Assembly: GCF_002837185.1 (NCBI RefSeq)
Contig: NZ_KZ477988.1
Span: 199,724-263,723, forward strand
Length of the DNA stretch: 64,000 bases
Reading direction: 5' to 3'
From: Pseudomonas fluorescens
Lineage (GTDB): Bacteria; Pseudomonadota; Gammaproteobacteria; Pseudomonadales; Pseudomonadaceae
Shown here: positions 27,864 to 36,799 of the stretch, piece after piece
Position numbering within the stretch: the first letter of the stretch is position 1
Layout of the letters: each line of letters opens with the position of its first letter
Made by a program: the position numbers and the translations under genes
The notes under the pieces: generated by a model
The model's input: the letters and a program-made list of their open reading frames with translations, nothing else
Database searches by the model: none
What the model was told of the DNA's origin: nothing

Positions 27864-29111
27864 GTGCCCACAGTTGAAATGGAACGTCGCCAGGTAGTGG
27901 TGATCGGTGCCGGGCCATCCGGGGCCATCGCGGCCGCGCTGCTCAAGCGTAAAGGGCATGATGTATTGATTATCGAGCGCCAGTATTTTCCGCGTTTCTC
28001 GATTGGCGAAAGCCTGCTGTCGCACTGCATCGACTTTATCGAAGAAGCCGGCATGCTCGAGGCCGTGCAGGCTGCCGGCTTTCAACTGAAAACCGGTGCC
28101 GCGTTCGCCTGGGGCGAGCGCTACAGTGCGTTCGATTTCGGTGACACCTTCAGCCACGGCAAACCGACCACCTTCCAGGTGCAGCGTGCCGAGTTCGACA
28201 AGCTGCTGGCCGATCAGGCGGCGTTGCAGGGTGTGGAAATCCGCTACGGCGAAAGCATCGTCGGCGTGGATTTTTCCGGCGAGAATCGCTACCTGCACGT
28301 ACGCCGCGAAAATGGCAGCGAGTACCACCTCAAGACCACCTTCGTGCTGGATGCCAGTGGCTATGGCCGCGTGCTGCCGCGCCTGCTGGACCTTGAAGCG
28401 CCGTCCGGTTTCCCGATGCGCCAGGCCGTGTTCACCCACATCGAAGACCACATCGAACACCCAGGCTTCGACCGTACCAAGATTCTGATAACCACCCATC
28501 CCGAGCAGCGCGATATCTGGTTCTGGACCATCCCGTTCAGCAACGGCCGATGCTCGGTGGGCGTGGTCGCGGCCAAGGAGCATTTCGACGGCCGCGATCA
28601 CGATCTCGACGCCTGCCTGCGCAGCTTTATCGAGCAAACCCCAAGCCTGTCCGGCGTATTGCAGAACGCCGTGTGGGACACCCCGGCGCGCAGCATCGGC
28701 GGTTATTCGGCCAACGTCAAAACCCTGCACGGCCCGGGCTTTGCGCTGCTGGGCAACGCGGCGGAATTTCTCGACCCGGTGTTCTCCTCCGGCGTGACCA
28801 TCGCCATGCGTTCGGCGAGCATGGCCGCCGGCGTGCTGCATCGCCAACTGCAAGGCGAAGCGGTGGACTGGCAAACCGAGTTTGCCGAACCGCTCAAGCG
28901 CGGCGTCGACACCTTCCGCTGCTACGTCGAGGGCTGGTACGCCGGGACGTTCCAGGACGTTATTTTCCACGCCGACAGTTCACCGCAGATTCGCCGCATG
29001 ATCAGTTCGATCCTCGCCGGCTACGCCTGGGATGAACGCAACCCGTTTGTCAGCGAGCCCAAGCGGCGCCTGCGGATGTTGTCGCAAATCTGTGCGAGTG
29101 AGCCGGTATGA
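27864..29111 (+). CDS. FAD-dependent oxidoreductase with halogenase signature (aryl polyene)
   Basis: A 415-residue flavoprotein. The dinucleotide fold GAGPSG is at residues 15-20 and GESLL follows at 49-53. Residues 219-224 read WFWTIP, which satisfies the WxWxIP signature of flavin-dependent halogenases, and Lys76 in FQLKTGAAFAWG sits where phenolic halogenases keep their reactive lysine. DPVFSSG at 304-310 is also halogenase-like. Start GTG with AAGGAG at six bases. Either a halogenase acting on the aryl head or a relative that has become a desaturase or hydroxylase is possible. The related xanthomonadin pigments are brominated. Confidence 0.8.
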   Translation: MPTVEMERRQVVVIGAGPSGAIAAALLKRKGHDVLIIERQYFPRFSIGESLLSHCIDFIEEAGMLEAVQAAGFQLKTGAAFAWGERYSAFDFGDTFSHGKPTTFQVQRAEFDKLLADQAALQGVEIRYGESIVGVDFSGENRYLHVRRENGSEYHLKTTFVLDASGYGRVLPRLLDLEAPSGFPMRQAVFTHIEDHIEHPGFDRTKILITTHPEQRDIWFWTIPFSNGRCSVGVVAAKEHFDGRDHDLDACLRSFIEQTPSLSGVLQNAVWDTPARSIGGYSANVKTLHGPGFALLGNAAEFLDPVFSSGVTIAMRSASMAAGVLHRQLQGEAVDWQTEFAEPLKRGVDTFRCYVEGWYAGTFQDVIFHADSSPQIRRMISSILAGYAWDERNPFVSEPKRRLRMLSQICASEPV

Positions 29112-29857
29112 GCAGCCCTGTCGTTGAAAAAAACTACCTGAGTAAAAACTACGTCGAAGAAACCCGCTTCGGCTTCTGGTTCCTGCGCAGCCACACCTGG
29201 CAGCATCATGTGTTGCGCGTGGCGATCAATGACCTGCGCAGCCTGTTCAGCGACCCACTGCCGGTGGCGCCGGTATTGCTCGACGCCGGCTGCGGCCAGG
29301 GTAAATCGTTCAAGTTGCTGCAGCAGGTATTTGCGCCCGCGCGCCTGATCGGTCTGGATGCGGACCCTCACAGCCTGGCACTGAGCCGCGAGGAAGCCGC
29401 GCGACAGGGCCTGGCCGTGGAGTTGATCGGCAGCGACTGCGCCACCCTCGAGGTACCCGACGCCAGCGTCGATATTGTGTTTTGCCACCAGACCTTTCAC
29501 CACCTGGTCGAGCAGCATCGCGCCCTCAAGGAGTTCTATCGGGTCCTCAAGCCGGGCGGTTATTTGCTGTTTGCCGAGTCCACCGAAGCCTATATCGACA
29601 CCTGGGTGATTCGCTGGCTGTTCCGTCACCCGATGCATGTGCAGAAAAGCGCCGAGCAATACCTGGACATGCTGCGCGAGCAGGGCTTTGAATTCGGCGC
29701 GCAGAACGTCTCGTACCCCTATCTGTGGTGGAGCCGCTCCAGCGATTTCGGCCTGCTGGAACGTTGGGGCCTGCGCAAGGCGCCGCCGGTGGGCCAGCGC
29801 GAGGAAACCCTGGTCAACTGCGTGGCGCGCAAGCCGTCAGAGGCCGCGCGTTCATGA
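29108..29857 (+). CDS. Class I SAM-dependent methyltransferase (aryl polyene)
   Basis: A 249-residue methyltransferase with motif I LLDAGCGQGKS (about residues 57-67), the acidic motif LIGLDADPHS and motif IV VDIVFCHQTFHH. It likely methylates the aryl head group or its hydroxyl. Coupled by ATGA to the flavoprotein and the next lipoprotein gene, which supports action in the same tailoring step. Confidence 0.86.
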   Translation: MSSPVVEKNYLSKNYVEETRFGFWFLRSHTWQHHVLRVAINDLRSLFSDPLPVAPVLLDAGCGQGKSFKLLQQVFAPARLIGLDADPHSLALSREEAARQGLAVELIGSDCATLEVPDASVDIVFCHQTFHHLVEQHRALKEFYRVLKPGGYLLFAESTEAYIDTWVIRWLFRHPMHVQKSAEQYLDMLREQGFEFGAQNVSYPYLWWSRSSDFGLLERWGLRKAPPVGQREETLVNCVARKPSEAARS

Positions 29858-30336
29858 TCCGCGGGTTGCTGATGAGTTGCCTGTTGCTGCTCGGCGCGTG
29901 CGCCAGCCAGGCGCCCTTGCCGCACACCCTCCCGGCCCTGAACTTGCCGATGCAGCTGCATGTGCAACGCCTGGAGGGCGACCGCAGCCAGGATTGGCTG
30001 CTGGTGATCCAGCGTGAAGGCGCGGCGATTCGCTGGTCGATGATGGACCCGTTGGGCATTCCCCAGGCCCGGCAGAAGTTGATCGACGGCAAGTGGCAGG
30101 CCGATGGCTTGCTGCCGCCCAATCCCCAGGCCCGAACGCTGTTCGCCGCGCTGTTGTTTGCCCTGGCCTCGGCGGATGACCTGCGTGCGCTGTATCCTGC
30201 GGCCCAGGCCATGGACCTTACGCGAACGCTGCCGGGCCATTGGCAAATCGTCTATCAGTCTTCAGAGGTGTTCAGCGTGAACATGGCGGGCCAACCGTTG
30301 AGCTATCGCATTACCCCGCTGGGCGTGGGCAAATGA
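29854..30336 (+). CDS. DUF3261-family lipoprotein (aryl polyene)
   Basis: A 160-residue lipoprotein. The signal peptide ends in the lipobox LGAC with Cys16. The body has the beta-rich pattern of DUF3261 proteins, a LolB-like size, and is conserved in aryl polyene clusters. A role as outer membrane receptor partner of the LolA-type protein is an attractive inference. Confidence 0.78.
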   Translation: MIRGLLMSCLLLLGACASQAPLPHTLPALNLPMQLHVQRLEGDRSQDWLLVIQREGAAIRWSMMDPLGIPQARQKLIDGKWQADGLLPPNPQARTLFAALLFALASADDLRALYPAAQAMDLTRTLPGHWQIVYQSSEVFSVNMAGQPLSYRITPLGVGK

Positions 30337-31499
30337 GCGCCTACCTCAACGCCCTCGGCGTGATCTGTGCCCTTGGTCGCGGCCAGGCCGAGGTCAGCCG
30401 CCGCCTGTTTGCCGGCGACTGTGGCGGCATGCGCGCCGAGAGCGGCTGGGTGCCCGAGCGCGTGGTGCCGGTCGCGGCCGTGCGCGGCGAGCTGGCGCCC
30501 CTTCCGGCACAGTTGGGCCAGCAGAGCAGCCGCAATAATCAGTTGCTGCTGGAAGCGGCGTTGCAGATCGAAGGCTCGATCCGCCAGGCGATCCACACCT
30601 ACGGCCCCTCACGGGTTGGCGTTGTGCTGGGCACCAGCACGTCGGGCATCGACGAGGCCAGTCGCGGCATTGCCCACTACCTGCGCGATAACGCCTTTCC
30701 TGGCGACTACGACTACCAGCAGCAGGAACTCAGCGCCCCGGCGAATTTCCTCGCCGACTGGCTGCAATTGAGCGGCCCGGCCTATGTGATTTCCACCGCC
30801 TGCACCTCCAGCGCCCGCGCGTTGATGAGCGCCCGGCGCCTGCTCGACCTGGGCCTGTGCGATGCGGTGATCTGCGGGGGCGTCGACAGCTTGTGCAGGC
30901 TGACGCTGAACGGCTTTACCGCACTGGAAGCGGTGTCTGCCGAGCGCTGCAATCCGTTCTCGGTGAACCGCAACGGCATCAATATCGGCGAAGCGGCGGT
31001 GGTGTTCGTGATGAGCCGCGAGGCGGCACCGGTCGCCCTGCTGGGCTGCGGCGCCAGCAGCGACGCGCACCATATCTCCGCACCCGAGCCCACCGGCAAA
31101 GGGGCGTTGCAGGCGATGCGCAAGGCCCTGGCCAACGCCGAACTCGCGCCCGAGCAGATCGGCTACCTGAACCTGCACGGCACCGCCACCCAGCACAACG
31201 ACGCCATGGAAAGCCTCGCGGTCGCTTGCCTGTTTCCGGGCGGGGTGGCCTGTTCGTCGACCAAACCCATGAGCGGCCACACCCTCGGCGCGGCGGGCGC
31301 ACTGGAAGCGGCGTTCTGCTGGTTGAGCCTGACGCACGGCCGCGTCCCTCCCCATGTGTGGGACGGTCACGTCGACCCGGCGCTGCCCGCCTTGCAGTGG
31401 GCACACAAGGGCGACACCTTGAAAAAACCTTATTTGATGAGCAACTCGTTTGCCTTTGGCGGCAACAACGTCAGCCTGATTATTGGAGAGGCCCCATGA
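30333..31499 (+). CDS. Beta-ketoacyl-ACP synthase A (aryl polyene)
   Basis: A 388-residue ketosynthase with the full catalytic triad: Cys157 (STACTSSA), His282 (LHGTATQHND) and His316 (SGHTLGAAG). It carries out decarboxylative condensation with malonyl-ACP. By length and divergence I take it to be the ApeO-like partner of the chain-length-factor-like protein encoded at the front of the block. Four-base overlaps on both sides. Confidence 0.88.
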   Translation: MSAYLNALGVICALGRGQAEVSRRLFAGDCGGMRAESGWVPERVVPVAAVRGELAPLPAQLGQQSSRNNQLLLEAALQIEGSIRQAIHTYGPSRVGVVLGTSTSGIDEASRGIAHYLRDNAFPGDYDYQQQELSAPANFLADWLQLSGPAYVISTACTSSARALMSARRLLDLGLCDAVICGGVDSLCRLTLNGFTALEAVSAERCNPFSVNRNGINIGEAAVVFVMSREAAPVALLGCGASSDAHHISAPEPTGKGALQAMRKALANAELAPEQIGYLNLHGTATQHNDAMESLAVACLFPGGVACSSTKPMSGHTLGAAGALEAAFCWLSLTHGRVPPHVWDGHVDPALPALQWAHKGDTLKKPYLMSNSFAFGGNNVSLIIGEAP

Positions 31500-31957
31500 T
31501 CGCTTGGCCACTCGCCGAACTGCTGCCCCATGCGGGCGACATGATCCTGATCGACCAGGTGCTGTCGTTCGATGAAGAGCAGGTGCACACCCGTCTCACC
31601 GTCAAGCCCGGCGGCCTGTTCAGCCAGGCTGACGGCAGCCTGCCGGCCTGGGTCGGTATCGAGCTGATGGCGCAAAGCGTCGCCGCCTATGCCGGATGCC
31701 GCGCGCGCCAGCAAGGCCTGGCGGTGGAGCTGGGTTTCCTGTTGGGCACGCGTAAATTCGAATGCAACGTGGCGCACTTTCCCGCTGGCGCCGAGCTGAA
31801 TATCCACGGCCTGCGCTCGCTGGAGGACGACAATGGCATGGGGGTGTTCGAATGCCACCTCACCGGCGACGGCATCCAGGCCAGCGCACGCTTGAACGTA
31901 TTTCGACCGCCCCAGGCGGCCAATTATTTAGATGAATCGAAGGACGAAACGCCATGA
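31496..31957 (+). CDS. Hot-dog 3-hydroxyacyl-ACP dehydratase (aryl polyene, ApeP-like)
   Basis: A 153-residue hot-dog fold protein of the FabA/FabZ-like group found in these clusters (LLPHAGDMILIDQVLSFDEE, then GIELMAQSVAAYAGCRA). It would dehydrate the hydroxyacyl intermediate during polyene elongation, together with the dehydratase domain fused to the ligase. The H-D active pair is not as clear as in FabZ, so heterodimer formation with that domain is possible. Confidence 0.8.
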   Translation: MIAWPLAELLPHAGDMILIDQVLSFDEEQVHTRLTVKPGGLFSQADGSLPAWVGIELMAQSVAAYAGCRARQQGLAVELGFLLGTRKFECNVAHFPAGAELNIHGLRSLEDDNGMGVFECHLTGDGIQASARLNVFRPPQAANYLDESKDETP

Positions 31958-32682
31958 CTGAATCCGTACTGGTCACCGGCTCCAGCCGTGGCATCGGCCG
32001 CGCCATTGCCCTGCGCCTGGCCCAGGCCGGGCATGACATCGTGCTGCATTGCCGCAACGGCCGTGCCGAAGCCGACGCGGTACAGCTCGAGATCGAGGCC
32101 CTGGGCCGCCAGGCGCGGGTGCTGCAATTCGATGTCGCCGATCGCGCGGCGTGCAAGCAGATCCTGGAGGCCGACGTTGAGCAACATGGCGCCTATTACG
32201 GCGTGGTGCTCAATGCCGGCCTGACCCGCGACGGCGCGTTCCCGGCGCTCTCGGAGGACGACTGGGACGTCGTGATGCGCACCAACCTCGACGGGTTCTA
32301 CAACGTGCTGCACCCGGTGATGATGCCGATGATCCGTCGTCGCGCGGCCGGGCGCATCGTGTGCATCACCTCGGTGTCCGGGCTGATCGGCAACCGTGGG
32401 CAGGTCAACTACAGCGCCTCCAAGGCCGGGTTGATCGGCGCGGCCAAGGCGCTGGCCATCGAGCTGGGCAAGCGCAAGATCACCGTCAACTGTGTGGCAC
32501 CGGGTTTGATCGACACCGCCATGCTGGACGAAAACGTGCCGGTGGAAGAACTGATGAAAATGATCCCGGCACAGCGCATGGGCACTCCGGAAGAAGTGGC
32601 CGGCGCGGTGAACTTCCTGATGTCGGCCGAGGCGGGCTATATCACGCGCCAGGTGTTGGCCGTGAATGGGGGCCTGTGCTGA
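31954..32682 (+). CDS. 3-ketoacyl-ACP reductase, FabG type (aryl polyene)
   Basis: A 242-residue short-chain dehydrogenase. NADPH-binding TGSSRGIG lies at 8-15, NAG at 87-89 and the catalytic Ser140, Tyr153 and Lys157 (NYSASK) are all present. It reduces the ketoacyl intermediate in each elongation round (ApeQ-like). Stop and the next start share a base (TGATG). Confidence 0.92.
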   Translation: MTESVLVTGSSRGIGRAIALRLAQAGHDIVLHCRNGRAEADAVQLEIEALGRQARVLQFDVADRAACKQILEADVEQHGAYYGVVLNAGLTRDGAFPALSEDDWDVVMRTNLDGFYNVLHPVMMPMIRRRAAGRIVCITSVSGLIGNRGQVNYSASKAGLIGAAKALAIELGKRKITVNCVAPGLIDTAMLDENVPVEELMKMIPAQRMGTPEEVAGAVNFLMSAEAGYITRQVLAVNGGLC

Positions 32683-33908
32683 TGAAACGCGTTGTCGTCA
32701 CCGGCATGGCCGGCATGACCTCCCTGGGCAGCGACTGGGACACCATCGCGGCCAACTTTCGCGCCAACCGCAGTGGCATCCGGCGCATGGATGAATGGGA
32801 CCGTTTCACCGAATTGAATACGCGCCTGGCCGGGCCGATTGACGATTTCGTGGTGCCCGCGCACTGGACCCGCAAGCAGCTGCGCAGCATGGGCCGCGTC
32901 TCGCGCCTGGCGGTGTGGGCGGCGGAGCAGGCGTTGCAGGACGCCGGCTTGCTTGGCGATGCGTCGATCAAGGACGGGCGCATGGGCGTGGCGTGTGGCT
33001 CGTCCACCGGCAGCACCGATGAGATCAAGGCGTTCGGCAATATGCTGCTGAACTCGGTGGCCGAGGGGCTGAATGCCAACTCTTACGTGCGCATGATGCC
33101 GCACACCACGGCGGCAAATATCAGCATCTTCTTTGGCCTGACCGGGCGCTTGATCCCCACCTCCAGCGCTTGCACCAGCGGCAGCCAGGGCATCGGTTAT
33201 GCCTATGAGGCCATCAAGTTCGGCCGCCTGCCGTTGATGCTTGCCGGCGGCGCTGAAGAGCTGTGCCCCACCGAGGCCATGGTGTTCGACGCGCTCTACG
33301 CCACCAGCCTGAAAAACGACGCGCCGCAAACCAGCCCGCGCCCCTACGACAGCGGCCGCGATGGCCTGGTGATCGGCGAAGGCGGCGGCATGCTGGTGCT
33401 GGAAGCGTTGGAACACGCGCTGGCACGGGGTGCGCATATCCATGCCGAGATCGTCGGTTTCGGCAGCAATGCCGACGGCCAGCACACCACCCGCCCGGAA
33501 CAGAAAACCATGCGCCGCGCCATGGAGCTGGCGCTGGAAGACGCCGGGCTTGAACCGGCCGCCATCGGCTATGTAAATGGTCACGGCACCGCCACCGACC
33601 AGGGCGACATCGCCGAGACCCTGGCCACCAGCAGCCTGTTCGGCAGCCGCATGCCCATCAGTTCGCAGAAGAGTTTCCTGGGCCACACCCTGGGCGCGTG
33701 CGGGGCGCTGGAGTCGTGGTTCAGCATCGAGATGATGAACCGCGACCAGTACGTGCACACCTTCAACCTGGACTCGGTCGACCCGCAATGCGGTGAGCTG
33801 GACTACCTGCAAGGTGGCTTTCGCCAGATGCACAACGACTACGTGATGAACAACAACTTTGCCTTTGGCGGCGTCAACACTTCGCTGATCTTTCGCCGCT
33901 GGTCCTGA
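32682..33908 (+). CDS. Beta-ketoacyl-ACP synthase B, FabF type (aryl polyene)
   Basis: A 408-residue ketosynthase with Cys164 (SSACTSGSQ), His301 (NGHGTATDQGD) and His335 (LGHTLGACG). It is closer to FabF/FabB in layout than the other ketosynthase and corresponds to ApeR, thought to act in initial condensations. It is the last biosynthetic enzyme of the block. Confidence 0.9.
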   Translation: MKRVVVTGMAGMTSLGSDWDTIAANFRANRSGIRRMDEWDRFTELNTRLAGPIDDFVVPAHWTRKQLRSMGRVSRLAVWAAEQALQDAGLLGDASIKDGRMGVACGSSTGSTDEIKAFGNMLLNSVAEGLNANSYVRMMPHTTAANISIFFGLTGRLIPTSSACTSGSQGIGYAYEAIKFGRLPLMLAGGAEELCPTEAMVFDALYATSLKNDAPQTSPRPYDSGRDGLVIGEGGGMLVLEALEHALARGAHIHAEIVGFGSNADGQHTTRPEQKTMRRAMELALEDAGLEPAAIGYVNGHGTATDQGDIAETLATSSLFGSRMPISSQKSFLGHTLGACGALESWFSIEMMNRDQYVHTFNLDSVDPQCGELDYLQGGFRQMHNDYVMNNNFAFGGVNTSLIFRRWS

Positions 33909-33934
33909 CTTTTTAATCGATTGGAGAAAACGGA

Positions 33935-34330
33935 ATGTCTTCCCTGCTACGCGCCACCCTGATCGCCCTGGCCCTGTTGACCACTGCCGGGTGCACCAGT
34001 AAACCGGTGCTCAACACCCAGCACGAGCTGCCGGCCACGACCCAGCTCAGCGAAGAAAAAATGAAACAGGTGATCGTCGCCGCCCTGCAAAAACGCGAGT
34101 GGACGGTACAACGCCTGAGCCCGCAGCTGGTGCAGGCCGACATCACCGTACGCGGCCAGTTCTATGCGGCCATCGACATCCGCTACACCCGCAACAGCTA
34201 CGCCATCAGCTATCGCGACAGCCGCGAACTGGGCTACAAGGACGGCAAGATCCATCGCAACTACAACCGTTGGGTGAGCATGCTGGATCGGGATATCTTG
34301 GCGGGGTTGCGCTCGGCGGGAATGCAATAA
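33935..34330 (+). CDS. Small lipoprotein closing the aryl polyene operon
   Basis: A 131-residue lipoprotein: signal peptide with lipobox TAGC (Cys20), then a compact domain with alternating beta pattern (ADITVRGQFYAAIDIRYTRN). Similar small lipoproteins are found in aryl polyene clusters. Function unknown. GGAG precedes the ATG and it follows the ketosynthase by 26 bases in the same direction, so I count it as the twentieth gene of the operon. Confidence 0.8.
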   Translation: MSSLLRATLIALALLTTAGCTSKPVLNTQHELPATTQLSEEKMKQVIVAALQKREWTVQRLSPQLVQADITVRGQFYAAIDIRYTRNSYAISYRDSRELGYKDGKIHRNYNRWVSMLDRDILAGLRSAGMQ

Positions 34331-34338
34331 AGCCAAAT

Positions 34339-34427
34339 GTGGTAGGGGGCTTGCTCCCGATAGCAGTTTTTCAGTCTCAGCACCTCTAACTGAACCACCG
34401 CTATCGGGAGCAAGCCCCCCCCCCACA
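34339..34427. repeat. REPIN with a run of ten cytosines
   Basis: A variant REP pair (GTGGTAGGGGGCTTGCTCCC and its inverse) lies between the pigment operon and the convergent LysR gene. In the right REP the usual CCCCCTCCC has become an uninterrupted C10 tract at 34415-34424. It may act as the operon's transcript end. Confidence 0.88.
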
Positions 34428-34453
34428 TGAAATATGCCTTGTTCTGAAGGGCG

Positions 34454-35347
34454 TTATTCCAACCCCCTACGCGTCAACAACGCCACAAACCCCTTCGCCA
34501 TCGGCGTTTGCACGCCTTTGCGCTGCACCAGCCATACCGCGGTCACCGCTTCCGGGTCCAGCAACGTGCGATACACCACGCCATCGATCCGTATCCGTTG
34601 ATACGACGCAGGCAATACCGATACGCCCAATCCCGCCGCCACCAGACCGATGATGGTCATCGCCTCCCCCGCCTCCTGGGCGACATGCGGGCTGAAGCCG
34701 GCGTCACGGCACAGGCTGAGCAGCTGCGCATAGAGACCGCTGCCGTAGGTACGCGGGAAAAACACGAAGGGTTCTTCTGCCAATTGCGCCAGGTGCAAGC
34801 CGCGCTCGCTGCCCTGCGCCAAGGGGTGTCCGGCGCTCAATACGGCCACCAATGGCTCGCGCATCAATTCGATCACGCTCAGTGAGTCCGGCAACGGCAG
34901 AGGCCGCATCAGCCCCACCTGAATCGACTCATCCAGCAGCGACTCGGCCACCTGGGTGCTGCTCATCTCTTGCAGGTTGAGGTGCACGGCCGGGAAAGCC
35001 TGGCGAAACGCAAAGATCGCCTGGGGAATGCTGGAATTGAACGGCGCGGAAGACGTGAAGCCGATCTTCAGTTCGCCGAGTTCGCCCAACTGTGCCCTGC
35101 GCGCCACATCCGCCGCCTTGTCGACCTGGGCCAGCACCAGCCGTGCCTCTTGCAGGAACAGGCGCCCGGCCTCGCTCAGCTCGACCCGACGATTGGTACG
35201 CTCAAATAACCGCGCCCCCACCTCTTGCTCCAATGCCTGGATCTGCTGGCTCAACGGCGGTTGCGAAATGCCCAGCACTTGCGCGGCGCGGCCAAAATGC
35301 AGTTCTTCGGCGACGGCAATGAAGTACCGCAGGTGACGTAATTCCAT
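34454..35347 (-). CDS. LysR-family transcriptional regulator
   Basis: A 298-residue LysR regulator with the N-terminal winged helix (ELRHLRYFIAVAEELHFGRA, SQPPLSQQIQALE) and a C-terminal effector-binding domain. It is divergent from the MFS exporter gene and should control it through the shared 124-base region. I place the start at ATG 35347 (GAGG five bases upstream) rather than the GTG two codons earlier. It corresponds by position to PA5029 and is probably core rather than part of the pigment cluster. Confidence 0.9.
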   Translation of the reverse strand: MELRHLRYFIAVAEELHFGRAAQVLGISQPPLSQQIQALEQEVGARLFERTNRRVELSEAGRLFLQEARLVLAQVDKAADVARRAQLGELGELKIGFTSSAPFNSSIPQAIFAFRQAFPAVHLNLQEMSSTQVAESLLDESIQVGLMRPLPLPDSLSVIELMREPLVAVLSAGHPLAQGSERGLHLAQLAEEPFVFFPRTYGSGLYAQLLSLCRDAGFSPHVAQEAGEAMTIIGLVAAGLGVSVLPASYQRIRIDGVVYRTLLDPEAVTAVWLVQRKGVQTPMAKGFVALLTRRGLE

Positions 35348-35356
35348 GCACACCTC

Positions 35357-35376
35357 ATTAGGTCGTAAAACCTATT
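35357..35376. promoter_or_regulatory. Candidate LysR operator
   Basis: ATTAGGT and ACCTATT form an imperfect palindrome around CGTAAA, about ten bases from the LysR start and inside the divergent promoter region. This is the usual place for a LysR autoregulatory and activation site. Confidence 0.5.
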
Positions 35377-35471
35377 AAACAGGTCGAACAATATATTGGA
35401 AAGAATCATTAGCCAGCTATATTCTTTTTCGCATTGTCAGTCCTGGCAGACTTTCCTCCCCGAGGTCCCCC

Positions 35472-36740
35472 GTGAATCCTGCTGTTGCTCCACTTGCCCA
35501 ACGCACCCCGCCCTCAGCCCTCGATGATGTGGTTGCGCAGCTTAATGACGAGTACATCGAAAAAGGCACGCCGATGTTCATGCGCACGGTGCTGGCGCTG
35601 TTCTCCGGCGGGTTCGCCACCTTTGCCCTGTTGTATTGCGTGCAGCCGATGATGCCGGCGCTGTCCCACGAATTTGCCATCAATGCCGCGCAAAGCAGTC
35701 TGATCCTGTCGGTCGCCACGGCGATGCTTGCCTGCGGCCTGCTGATCACCGGGCCGATTTCCGACCGGCTGGGACGCAAACCGGTGATGGTCGCTGCGCT
35801 GTTCTGTGCAGCGCTGGCCACCATCGCCAGCGGCTTGATGCCGAGCTGGGAAGGCATCCTGCTCATGCGTGCGCTGGTGGGCTTGTCCTTGAGCGGCCTG
35901 GCCGCCGTGGCGATGACCTACCTGAGCGAAGAGATCCATCCGCAGCACATCGGCCTGGCCATGGGCCTGTACATCGGCGGCAATGCGATTGGTGGTATGA
36001 GCGGTCGGTTGATCATCGGGGTATTGATCGACTTCGTCAGTTGGCACACCGCCATGCTGATCATCGGCGGCCTCGCGCTGATCGCCGCGACGGTGTTCTG
36101 GAAAATCCTTCCCGAATCGCGCAACTTCCGCGCCAGCAGCCTCAAGCCGCGCAACCTGCTGGATGGCTTCGTAATGCACTTCAAGGACGCGGGCCTGCCG
36201 TGGTTGTTCCTTGAAGCATTCCTGTTGATGGGTGCGTTTGTAACGATGTTCAACTACATCGGCTATCGCCTGCTGGCCGATCCGTATGACCTCAGCCAGG
36301 CCGTGGTCGGCCTGCTGTCGCTGGTGTATCTGTCAGGCATCTACAGCTCGGCGAAAATTGGCTCTCTGGCCGACCGCCTGGGCCGCCGTCGCGTGCTGTG
36401 GGGCACCATTGTGCTGATGCTCGCCGGCATCACCCTGACGCTGTTCACCCCACTATGGCTGGTGGTGCCGGGCATGCTGATCTTTACCTTCGGCTTCTTC
36501 GGCGCGCATTCGGTAGCCAGCAGTTGGATCGGCCGGCGTGCGGTGAGGGCCAAGGGACAGGCGTCGTCGCTGTATCTGTTTTGCTATTACGCAGGGTCGA
36601 GCATTGCCGGGACGGCGGGCGGGTTCTTCTGGCACTTGGGCGGATGGAACGGGATTGGCGGGTTTATCGTCGCGCTGCTGATTGGCGCGTTGCTGGTGGC
36701 CCTGAAGCTGGCGAAGTTGCCGCCGTTGGGGCAGGTCTGA
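35472..36740 (+). CDS. MFS transporter, YnfM type
   Basis: A 422-residue major facilitator with 12 predicted helices after a cytosolic N-terminus of about 40 residues. The loop 2-3 motif GPISDRLGRKP and the related GSLADRLGRRR in the second half are clear. It probably exports a small molecule (the YnfM group includes arabinose-like and drug exporters), but no substrate can be read. Start GTG with CGAGG upstream. Expression is likely set by the divergent LysR protein. Confidence 0.9.
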   Translation: MNPAVAPLAQRTPPSALDDVVAQLNDEYIEKGTPMFMRTVLALFSGGFATFALLYCVQPMMPALSHEFAINAAQSSLILSVATAMLACGLLITGPISDRLGRKPVMVAALFCAALATIASGLMPSWEGILLMRALVGLSLSGLAAVAMTYLSEEIHPQHIGLAMGLYIGGNAIGGMSGRLIIGVLIDFVSWHTAMLIIGGLALIAATVFWKILPESRNFRASSLKPRNLLDGFVMHFKDAGLPWLFLEAFLLMGAFVTMFNYIGYRLLADPYDLSQAVVGLLSLVYLSGIYSSAKIGSLADRLGRRRVLWGTIVLMLAGITLTLFTPLWLVVPGMLIFTFGFFGAHSVASSWIGRRAVRAKGQASSLYLFCYYAGSSIAGTAGGFFWHLGGWNGIGGFIVALLIGALLVALKLAKLPPLGQV

Positions 36741-36757
36741 AGGTTTCTGGCTTTTAA

Positions 36758-36787
36758 TGTGGGAGGGGGCTTGCCCCCTCCCACATT
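36758..36787. repeat. Compact perfect REP palindrome
   Basis: ATGTGGGAGGGGG-cttg-CCCCCTCCCACAT: 13-base perfect arms with no spacer, in effect a REPIN collapsed to its two tips. It separates the convergent MFS and hemE genes and is well suited to end both transcripts. Confidence 0.9.
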
Positions 36788-36799
36788 TTGCACTGTGTT

